From Anaeramoeba ignava (taxonomy: Eukaryota; Metamonada; Anaeramoebidae): a stretch of 64,000 bases of DNA. The translations under genes and the position numbers were made by a program. Below, piece by piece: positions 56,520 through 64,000 of this stretch (positions within the stretch are counted from its first letter, which is position 1; every line of letters begins with the position of its first letter). The stretch covers positions 1 through 64,000 of the forward strand of contig JAPDFW010000097.1 of NCBI GenBank assembly GCA_028826165.1, written 5' to 3'. A model generated the notes under the pieces. The model was given only the letters and a program-made list of their open reading frames with translations. It ran no database searches and was not told the origin of the DNA.

Positions 56520-58691
56520 ATGGGAATTATTTTTGCACTTTTAAGAGATTACTTTTATCCTTTCTTAGTTTTCCTTTTAATGTTGATGACTTTTTTAATA
56601 CCTCCAGCAATAAAACCAAAACAAAAAGATTTTGATGAGATGAATATGCATTATCCAGAAAATTCAAGTACAGGAAGTTTAGATAATACAATTGATAGAC
56701 TTTTTTGGTTTGTTCAAATTTCTGATCTTCATTTAAATAAATTCAAAGAAAATTTTGGATCACAATTTGAAAGAGTTTGTACAAATTATATTGGCTCAAT
56801 AAATCCAAAATTTGTGATTCTATCAGGAGATATAACAGATGCGAGAGAAAGCGACGATTATCCAGTGAGGAATAAACAGAATATTGAAGAATGGGAAAAA
56901 TATCAAGAAATTTTGAATAATTGTGGTGTTAATAATTCTTCTTTTTGGTTTGATATTAGAGGAAATCATGATAATGCAGCTGTTTTGAAAAAATATGCAT
57001 CAGATAATTATTTTTATGATTACTCTCCACAATCTCCTTTTCTTAATTCATTAGATAGACCTTCTATGTATAGTTTTGTTCATCAAGAACCATATGGAAG
57101 TTATCAATTTGTTGGAATGGATCTTGGTACTTATCCACTTATTTCTGGACCTTTGGGCTTCTTTATGTTTGTTGATAAAGATAAATTAGATGAATTGGAA
57201 GAAAATTTTGAATTCAATAAAAACAATTATGATATTAATCAAACTATTGTTTTTACTCATTCACCTTTAACAACAGTTCAACGCCCTTTAACAAAATCTT
57301 CATCAGGAAAAAATCTTGATAAGATTCTTAAGGATAATCGAGTATTAAGTGTTCTTGATGGTCATTTTCATAACAAAGAAATGTATTCACGTTTATTTTC
57401 GAAAAAAGATACAATTTTTGATTTACAAGTAAATGATGTTAAATCAGATGGAGCAATTAGAATATTTGCAATTGATAATGATTTATTTTCTTTTACAGAT
57501 ACAGATACAACTGATAAAGATGATCCTATAATTGTAATCACAAATCCAAAAGATAGTAGATTTATAAGTCAAAAAGAACCACTTTACAAAATCAAACAAT
57601 CAACCTTTATTCGAGTTTTAATTTTCCATTCATCAACATTTGATCCATTAAGAATATCAACAGTTAGTTGTGATATTGATGGAGAAACAATATCTTATTC
57701 AATGACAAGAGTTAATCCAACTGAACCACTTTGGGTTGCAGCATGGAATCCAAATGATTATTCTGATGGAGTTCATGAAATTACAATCACAATCAAAGAT
57801 CTTGGTGGAAATGAAGTTATTACCCAAACACAAGATTTTTCAGTTGATAAAACACCTTCTTTTATTGGATATAATTTCTTTGAAATTGTTCAAAGACACA
57901 ATCTCTATAGTTTTATGGTTGGATGGGATGTTGTTCTTATTTTTATTTATGTTATTCAATTTGGAACACTTCCAAAAATAATCAAGAAAATTATGAAAAG
58001 AACACCAACAAAATTTGAAATGTTTTCAGAACAATTTGAAGATAAAACAACTAAAATTACATTTTTATCATTTTTTGGATATACTTATAAATCAATGATT
58101 TGGAAATTTTCAATGATTCCAACATTTAAATGGATATTAATTTGTACTGTTGGATGGCTTTTTGTTTTTGGACCTAATTTTGCAGAATTCACAGATGGAA
58201 AATGGGGAGCATCTTTTATGTTTGGAGTTGCTTTTGATGGTTCAAAACATCTTTATTCCACAATGTTTTGGTATGCAATGGTTGGTTTTGGAGGAATTTT
58301 CTTACCAACTTTAATTATGATTTCACTTCCTGTAATTGAACCACCAAGATCAAGTAATTACAAATTAAGATTATTAATTCATCCTGAAACTTTAATAGCT
58401 TTAACTGGAGTGATTGGATTTCTTGAATATTTTTCTTATGATCTTTGGTCTGGTTATAAAGGATCTTCTTTAATTCTTAGTTTTGGATTATGGTGGCCTA
58501 CTATGATTTGTTTTGCTCTTATTGTTACAACCATTATTCAAGATTATAGAAAGATTATCAAACTTAAAAGAGAAGAACAATCTGGTGATTCTGAGAATAG
58601 TTATATTAATAATGATATTGAAAAAGGACAATCAAATCCAAATTCACAGAATTCTGTCCAATATGCTGATTTGACAAAAGATTTGAATTAA
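56520..58691 (+). CDS. TMEM62: TMEM62-like membrane metallophosphoesterase, copy 2
   Basis: Single exon, 723 residues, the same architecture and length as copy 1 with about 30-35 residue differences. They are concentrated in a block next to the second metal motif (LSGDITDARESDDYPVRNKQ here, VTGDITDSKENGKYPQRSKH in copy 1). Smaller clusters are LGFFMFVD, VLDGHFHNKE, FAEFTDGKW, LYSTMFWYAMV, YDLWSGYK and the last 16 residues. All metal ligands are retained. Long stretches between clusters are nearly identical at DNA level. Confidence 0.9.
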   Translation: MGIIFALLRDYFYPFLVFLLMLMTFLIPPAIKPKQKDFDEMNMHYPENSSTGSLDNTIDRLFWFVQISDLHLNKFKENFGSQFERVCTNYIGSINPKFVILSGDITDARESDDYPVRNKQNIEEWEKYQEILNNCGVNNSSFWFDIRGNHDNAAVLKKYASDNYFYDYSPQSPFLNSLDRPSMYSFVHQEPYGSYQFVGMDLGTYPLISGPLGFFMFVDKDKLDELEENFEFNKNNYDINQTIVFTHSPLTTVQRPLTKSSSGKNLDKILKDNRVLSVLDGHFHNKEMYSRLFSKKDTIFDLQVNDVKSDGAIRIFAIDNDLFSFTDTDTTDKDDPIIVITNPKDSRFISQKEPLYKIKQSTFIRVLIFHSSTFDPLRISTVSCDIDGETISYSMTRVNPTEPLWVAAWNPNDYSDGVHEITITIKDLGGNEVITQTQDFSVDKTPSFIGYNFFEIVQRHNLYSFMVGWDVVLIFIYVIQFGTLPKIIKKIMKRTPTKFEMFSEQFEDKTTKITFLSFFGYTYKSMIWKFSMIPTFKWILICTVGWLFVFGPNFAEFTDGKWGASFMFGVAFDGSKHLYSTMFWYAMVGFGGIFLPTLIMISLPVIEPPRSSNYKLRLLIHPETLIALTGVIGFLEYFSYDLWSGYKGSSLILSFGLWWPTMICFALIVTTIIQDYRKIIKLKREEQSGDSENSYINNDIEKGQSNPNSQNSVQYADLTKDLN

Positions 58692-59491
58692 AATCAATTC
58701 ATTCCACTTTTTTTTCTTTTCTTTTCTTTTCTTTTCTCAATGAGAAGAATAACAAAAAAAGATTTTTGAAGAGAATAAAAACAGAGATTAAATTAAAAAA
58801 ATTATTTTATAAATCAAAATATTAAATTAAAATATTAAATTAAATTATTAAATTAAATTATTATTTGCTTTAATTTAAATAAAGAAAGGCAAAATTATTA
58901 AATTAAAAATATTAAATTGAAAATATTAATTATTATTTGCTTTAATTTAATTTAATTTAATTAAAATAAATTAAAATATTAAATCAAAATATTAAATTTA
59001 ATTAAAATATTAAATCAAATTATTATTTGCTTTAATTTAATTTAATTAAATAAAGGAAGGCAAAATTATTAAATTAAAATATTAAATTAAAATATTAAAT
59101 TGAAAATTATTTGCTTTAATTTAATTAATTAAATAAAATAAGGCAAAAATATTAAATTAAAATATTAAATCAAAATATTAAATTAATTAATTATTTGCTT
59201 TAATTTAATTTAATTAAAGAAGGCAAAATTATTAAATTAAATATTAAATCAAAGAAGGCAAAATTATTAAATTTAAATATTAAATTAAAATATTAAATTA
59301 AAATATTAAATTAATTAATTATTTGCTTTAATTTAATTTAATTAAATAAATTTAAACAGCTGGCATTTTTTTTTTGTTGTTTTTTTTTTTTGCTTTTTTT
59401 TGCTTTTTTTTTTTGCTCTTCTTTTAAATTAAAATAATTTTTTTTTTTTCATTTTTTTCCTTTCAAAAAAACAAAACAAAACAATAAAAAA
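58692..59491. repeat. Intergenic region with degenerate hairpin-forming repeats
   Basis: From about 58860 to 59345 a motif TTATTTGCTTTAATTTAA followed after a short loop by AAGGCAAAATTATTAAA recurs four to five times, with ATTAAAATATTAAAT spacers. The two halves are inverted complements (TTTGC.TTT / AAAGGCAAA). T-runs with TTTTTTGC units follow to the gene start. Confidence 0.7.
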
Positions 59492-60463
59492 ATGAAAGCA
59501 GTAGTTGTAAAAGAATACGGAGATAAAGAAAAACTTCTTATTGAACAAAAAGAAATTCCAAAACCAGTTTCAGGTCAAATTTTAGTAAAGAATTTAGTTT
59601 TCGGAATTAATTTTATGGATCTTTTTCAAAGAAAAGGGATTTGGAAACCACCACTTCCATTTACACCAGGAGCAGAAGCAGCAGGAATAGTTGAAGCAGT
59701 ACCAGAAGATTACAAAGAAGAAGAATTCAAAGTTGGAACAAGAGTGGCATATTTTGCAATGGCAGCACAATCATATGCAGAATACTCACTTATCCCAATT
59801 ACATCATTAGTAGCAATTCCTGAGAAAATTTCCTTTGAAGATGCCTGCGCAGTTTCAGTTCAAGGATTAACAGCTCATTATCTTTGCCATTCAAGTTATG
59901 CAGTGAAAAAGGGGGATACAGTTCTTATTATGGCAGGAAGTGGAGGAGTTGGAGGTTTGCTAGTTCAAATGTGTCATATGATTGGAGCAACTGTAATAAC
60001 AACAGTTTCATCAGAAGAGAAAATGAAAATTGCTAAAGAATTTGGTGCTGATCATGTTATTAATTATACTGTTTCTGATTTCAAAGAAGAAGTTCGCAAA
60101 ATTTTCCCTAATGGTGTTGATGCTGTTTTTGATGGTGTTGGAAAAGCTGTTTTTGATAAAGCTCTTGAATGTCTTAGAATGAGAGGAAACTATGTTGTTT
60201 TTGGATATGCTTCTGGTCAAGTTGAAAACTTTGATATAATGAGATTGGGATCTTTAGGTTCTCTTAATTTGACTGTTTGTGTTTTGTTCCATTTTATTTC
60301 CCCTCCTGAAGTTTATAAGAAGAGAATGACTGATTGTTTGAATTGGGTTCAAGAAGGCAAAATTAAACCTAAAATTACTGTTGTTCCTTTTGAGAAAGTT
60401 GCAGATGCTCATGATTTGGTGGAAAGTAGAAAATCAACAGGAAAAGTTATCGTCAAATTTTAA
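59492..60463 (+). CDS. Quinone oxidoreductase (MDR family), copy 1
   Basis: 323 residues, the full MDR length. The N-terminal GroES-like half begins MKAVVVKEYGDKEKL and has GINFMDLFQRKGIW and PFTPGAEAAGIV. The NADPH Rossmann domain has VLIMAGSGGVGGLLVQMCHM and then ATVITTVSSEEKMKIAKEFG, followed by GADHVINY and VDAVFDGVG. The structural and catalytic zinc Cys ligands of alcohol dehydrogenases are absent, so it belongs with zinc-free zeta-crystallin/Qor types that reduce quinones or enones with NADPH. The C-terminus is KSTGKVIVKF. The start Met is in the context AAAAAATG, shared with copy 2. Confidence 0.92.
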   Translation: MKAVVVKEYGDKEKLLIEQKEIPKPVSGQILVKNLVFGINFMDLFQRKGIWKPPLPFTPGAEAAGIVEAVPEDYKEEEFKVGTRVAYFAMAAQSYAEYSLIPITSLVAIPEKISFEDACAVSVQGLTAHYLCHSSYAVKKGDTVLIMAGSGGVGGLLVQMCHMIGATVITTVSSEEKMKIAKEFGADHVINYTVSDFKEEVRKIFPNGVDAVFDGVGKAVFDKALECLRMRGNYVVFGYASGQVENFDIMRLGSLGSLNLTVCVLFHFISPPEVYKKRMTDCLNWVQEGKIKPKITVVPFEKVADAHDLVESRKSTGKVIVKF

Positions 60464-60723
60464 TTCTTTTCTCAAAACAAAACAAAACAAAACAAAACAA
60501 AACAAACTTAATTTCTTTTTTCTTAATTTCTTAATTTCTTTTTATCGAACGATCAATTAAAAGTTTAATTTAAAAGAAAAGAAAAACTTTTTTTTGCTTT
60601 TTTTTATTATTTTTAAAACAAAAAAAAAGGAAAAGCAAATAATTTTTTGCTTTTCTTTTAAATTAAAATAATTTTTTTTTTTCATTTTTTTCCTTTCAAA
60701 AAACAAAACAAAACAATAAAAAA
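60464..60723. promoter_or_regulatory. Spacer between the oxidoreductase copies
   Basis: An ACAAA pentamer array (60476-60506) lies at the left. The last 65 bp (about 60659-60723) repeat the sequence before copy 1 (59427-59491), indicating that the proximal upstream region was duplicated with the gene. Confidence 0.5.
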
Positions 60724-61695
60724 ATGAAAGCAGTAGTTGTAAAAGAATACGGAGATAAAGAAAAACTTCTTATTGAACAAAAAGAAATTCCAAAACCAGT
60801 TTCAGGTCAAATTTTAGTAAAGAATTTAGTTTCAGGAATTAATTTGATGGATATTTTTCTAAGAAAAGGATTTATGAATCCACCACTTCCATTTACACCA
60901 GGATCAGAAGCAGCAGGAATAGTTGAAGCAGTACCAGAAGATTACAAAGAAGAAAAATTTAAAGTTGGAACAAAAGTTGTTTATGCTTCAATGACATCAC
61001 AAACATATGCAGAATACTCACTTGTTCCAATTGATTTTTTAGTAGCAATTCCTGAGAAAATTTCCTTTGAAGATGCCTGCGCAATTCCAGTTCAAGGATT
61101 AACAGCTCATTATCTTTGCCATTCAAGTTATGCAGTGAAAAAGGGGGATACAGTTCTTATTATGGCAGGAAGTGGAGGAGTTGGAGGTTTATTAGTTCAA
61201 ATGTGTCATATGATTGGAGCAACTGTAATAACAACAGTTTCATCAGAAGAGAAAATGAAAATTGCTAAAGAATTTGGTGCTGATCATGTTATTAATTATA
61301 CTGTTTCTGATTTCAAAGAAGAAGTTCGCAAAATTTTCCCTAATGGTGTTGATGCTGTTTTTGATTCTGTTGGAAAAGCTGTTTTTGATAAAGCTCTTGA
61401 ATGTCTTAGAATGAGAGGATATTATGTTGTTTTTGGATATGCTTCTGGTCAAGTTGAAAACTTTGATATAATGAGATTGGGATCTTTAGGTTCTCTTAAT
61501 TTGACTGTTTGCATGTTTACTGACTTTGTTAATTCTCCTCAAATTTATCAACAAAAAATGGCTGATTGTTTGAATTGGGTTCAAGAAGGTAAAATTAAAC
61601 CTAAAGTTACTACTTTCCCTTTGGAAAAAGTTGCAGATGCTCATGAATTTATGGAAAGTAGAAAATCAACAGGAAAAATTCTTCTTAAATTTTAA
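60724..61695 (+). CDS. Quinone oxidoreductase (MDR family), copy 2
   Basis: 323 residues, the same fold and length as copy 1. The Rossmann core (about residues 120-245) is essentially identical at DNA level. Replacement blocks fall in substrate-side regions: SGINLMDIFLRKGFMNPP, KVVYASMTSQTYAEYSLVP, IDFLV, IPVQ, and after the core MFTDFVNSPQIYQQKMADC and VTTFPLEKVADAHEFME. The pair may differ in substrate range while sharing NADPH binding (inference). Confidence 0.92.
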   Translation: MKAVVVKEYGDKEKLLIEQKEIPKPVSGQILVKNLVSGINLMDIFLRKGFMNPPLPFTPGSEAAGIVEAVPEDYKEEKFKVGTKVVYASMTSQTYAEYSLVPIDFLVAIPEKISFEDACAIPVQGLTAHYLCHSSYAVKKGDTVLIMAGSGGVGGLLVQMCHMIGATVITTVSSEEKMKIAKEFGADHVINYTVSDFKEEVRKIFPNGVDAVFDSVGKAVFDKALECLRMRGYYVVFGYASGQVENFDIMRLGSLGSLNLTVCMFTDFVNSPQIYQQKMADCLNWVQEGKIKPKVTTFPLEKVADAHEFMESRKSTGKILLKF

Positions 61696-62806
61696 TTCTT
61701 TTCTCGAATCAAATTAAATCAAATTCAAATTCAAATTCAAAATCAAATTAAATCAAATTAAATCAAATTAAATCAAATTAAATCAAATTAAATTAAATCA
61801 AATTAAATCAAATTAAATCAAATTAAATAAAATTAAATCAAATTAAATTAAATCAAATTAAATCAAATTAAATTAAATCAAATTAAATCAAATTAAATTC
61901 AAAATCAAATTAAATCAAATTCAAAAAAATTCAAAATCAAATTAAATCAAATCAAATTAAATCAAATTAAATAAAAATCAAATCAAAATCAAATTAATTA
62001 AATCAAATTAAATTCAAATTAAAATCAAATCAAATTAAATCAAATTAAATCAAATTAAATTAAATCAAATTAAATCAAATTAAATCAAATTAAATCAAAT
62101 TAAATCAAATCAAATTAAATCAAATCAAATTAAAAAAATTAAATCAAAATAAATTAAATTAAATTAAAATCAAATTAAATTTAAAAAATTTAAATAAATT
62201 AAAATCAAAAATTCAAATCAAATCAAAAATCAAATCAAATTAAATCAAATTAAATCAAATTCAAAATCAAAATTAAATCAAATTAAATCAAAAAAATCAA
62301 ATTAAATCAAATTCAAATAAAATCAAATTAAATTCAAATCAATTCAAATTAAATCAAATTAAATCAAATTAAATCAAATTAAATCAAATTAAATCAAAAA
62401 TTAAATCAAATCAAATTAAATCAAAAATTAAATTCAAATTAAATCAAATTAAATCAAATTAAATCCAAATCAAATTAAATCAAATTAAATCAAATTAAAT
62501 CAAATTAAATCAAAATTAAATCAAATTAAATCAAATTAAATCAAATTAAATCAAATTAAATCAAATTAAATCAAAAATTAAATCAAATTAAATCAAATTT
62601 AATCAAATTTAATCAAACCAAATTAAATCAAATTAAATCAAATCAAATTAAATCAATTCAAATTTAATCAAAATTTAATCAAAATTTAATCAATTTTTTC
62701 TTTCATTCCATTTTCTCTTTAAAATTCTTTTTCCATTTTCAATCAAAAAAAAAAAAAAAAAAGAAAAATTTTTTTTCATTTTTTTATTTTTTAAAAATAT
62801 TTTTAA
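61696..62806. repeat. AAATCAAATT decamer array, about 1 kb
   Basis: From about 61708 to 62690 there are roughly 90 ten-bp units with frequent variants (AAATTAAATC, AAATTCAAAATC). The remaining 110 bp before the next start are T-rich unique sequence. No gene. Confidence 0.85.
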
Positions 62807-64000
62807 ATGGGTCAACTTTTAACAAGAAAAGAAATTGAAACTTATTTAGAAACAGATTTTAACAATCTTATACATTTTCATTATTTAAAATCTAGTCATA
62901 ATTATGGAAATTTAATTGTTTGTCATACAACTTTACAAAATTACATAAAAATTACACAAAAACCAGAAGAATCTTTAAAAAATATTGATTCTAAAAATAA
63001 TAAAGAATCAATATTCTCATTTATTATTCAAATAATCCCAAAGAAAGCAAAAGCAAAAGAAAATCAAAAAGAAAATGAAAATGAAAATGAAAAAGAAATT
63101 CAACCAAATTTTTCAAATAAAAAGAAAAAAAATAAAAAGAAAATTAATTTAGAACAATATATACACAAAATTAAAATCATCAAAAGAAAAACTGATCCAA
63201 TTCAAGAATATAAAAACATATTCGAAGATGAAACAATTCTATTCAAGAAAATTCCAGAAATTAATTCAAATGGAAAATATTTATCAGTTCAACCAAATCA
63301 AATTTCGAAATCTTGGGTTGATAAAATAACAAGAATTCTTAATAAGCATTCAGGTATTTTTGAAGTGAAAGATGTTATTGAAACGAACCAAGCAATCTAT
63401 CTATTTTATTCACACTCAAGCTATAATTTACAAAATATTTTGCAATACAATCAAGTTTTGATTCAATCAATTATAAAAAAGCTTTTCATTGTGTATCAGC
63501 TATTCAAATCATTATCATATTTGCAGTCAAACAATATCTTGCATGGATTTATCAACCCTTCAAATATTCTAATCACTTCTTCAAAGGATTTATGGGTTAA
63601 AATTGTTGGATTTAATTTATCACCAATTACTTCCGATGAATATTATATTCACGATCACAAATCTATTTTTGAAAAGTGGAATTTGCATGAAATTTCGAAT
63701 TTTGAGTATCTTCTACATCTCAATAATTTTGCTGGTCGCAAAATGGGAGATCCAAATAATCACCCTATATTTCCCTGGCTCTTTGATTTTTCTCAAGATC
63801 CCCGAATATGGATCTCATATTATTCAAATAACAAAGAATCAAAAGAATCAACAACTCAAAATGATGATCTCAAGGAAAATGTGGAGAATTCAAGAAAATC
63901 CTTCAGGAATTTATCCATTTCAAAATTTAGATTAAATAAAGGAGATGAAATGCTGGATTATTTTTTCAGGGCATATGGCTATCACATATCAGAAGGATTA
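62807..64000 (+). CDS. WDR81: WDR81-like BEACH protein with N-terminal pseudokinase (5' part)
   Basis: Open for all 398 codons to the window edge. Residues about 200-265 look like a degenerate kinase lobe: LFIVYQLFKSLSYLQSNNIL, HGFINPSNIL in place of HRDxKxxN, and VGFNL in place of DFG. The start of a BEACH domain (from about 290) follows: EKWNLHEISNFEYLLHLNNF, AGRKMGDPNNHPIFPWLFDF and SKFRLNKGDEMLDYFF. The GDPN.HP.PW and KSKFRLNKGD signatures are those of WDR81 rather than of LYST or neurobeachin. WDR81 with WDR91 limits PI3K activity during endosome maturation and supports aggrephagy. A WD40 C-terminus is expected beyond the window. An insert (residues 88-130) is Lys/Glu/Asn-rich. Confidence 0.85.
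   Translation, partial: MGQLLTRKEIETYLETDFNNLIHFHYLKSSHNYGNLIVCHTTLQNYIKITQKPEESLKNIDSKNNKESIFSFIIQIIPKKAKAKENQKENENENEKEIQPNFSNKKKKNKKKINLEQYIHKIKIIKRKTDPIQEYKNIFEDETILFKKIPEINSNGKYLSVQPNQISKSWVDKITRILNKHSGIFEVKDVIETNQAIYLFYSHSSYNLQNILQYNQVLIQSIIKKLFIVYQLFKSLSYLQSNNILHGFINPSNILITSSKDLWVKIVGFNLSPITSDEYYIHDHKSIFEKWNLHEISNFEYLLHLNNFAGRKMGDPNNHPIFPWLFDFSQDPRIWISYYSNNKESKESTTQNDDLKENVENSRKSFRNLSISKFRLNKGDEMLDYFFRAYGYHISEGL

Noticed and set aside
63603-63935. Small ORF near the right edge
   Set aside because: It is a shadow frame inside the BEACH coding sequence.
1-64000. tRNA or rRNA genes
   Set aside because: In such AT-rich DNA these should appear as compact GC-richer blocks with clover-leaf pairing; none was seen by eye. 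A tRNAscan/Infernal run would settle it.

Overview
The window is nuclear DNA from a very AT-rich unicellular eukaryote. Evidence: spliceosomal introns (GT..AG) with conserved phases; eukaryote-only genes (Pescadillo, F-actin capping protein alpha, a Rab GTPase, tousled-like kinase, HAP2, V-ATPase assembly factor VMA22, a P4-ATPase); short A/T-rich intergenic gaps; stops that are nearly all TAA; and heavy Asn/Gln/Lys low-complexity insertions. The style (introns, linkers and spacers expanded into simple AT repeats, amoeboid gene set) makes me think of Anaeramoebae or a similar free-living amoeba. That is inference only; the genome family cannot be proved from the sequence.

Layout. 1-9.0 kb: a frame-broken zone with an unrecognised decayed gene, a DUSP23-like phosphatase relic, a CLASP-like TOG-repeat gene in pieces, and Pescadillo (good 5' half, broken 3' half, 1.67-kb repeat-filled intron). 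9.3-18.2 kb: an F-box/8-TM protein, a DYRK2-class kinase, TIPIN and TCF25. 18.3-20.8 kb: a transposon-type gene joining a ribbon-helix-helix domain, a DDE transposase and a Ulp1-like protease. 21.2-34.7 kb: an ATP9/Neo1 flippase, a FYVE protein in eight exons, a coiled-coil protein, a Rab in eight exons, an RS-like protein and a bZIP factor. 35.9-38.1 kb: a tandem pair of unknown membrane proteins. 38.2-46.4 kb: queuosine salvage enzyme QNG1, CapZ-alpha, VMA22, and a tousled-like kinase with an N-terminal Myb/SANT domain. 46.5-58.7 kb: HAP2/GCS1 gamete fusogen, then two TMEM62-like phosphoesterase genes separated by about 17.5 copies of a 144-145-bp satellite. 59.5-64.0 kb: two tandem quinone oxidoreductases, a 1-kb decamer repeat, and the start of a WDR81-like BEACH protein running off the end.

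There is no operon logic. The genes are mostly housekeeping: ribosome biogenesis (PES1), ribosome quality control (TCF25), replication fork protection and chromatin (TIPIN, TLK), endomembrane traffic (Rab, flippase, FYVE, WDR81, VMA22) and actin capping. Two themes stand out. Many introns and spacers consist almost wholly of a private 5-12-bp AT repeat. Three independent tandem gene pairs show long identical stretches interrupted by blocks of amino-acid replacement. Exon structures were worked out by eye; for most multi-exon genes every splice phase closes and the protein length matches the family.
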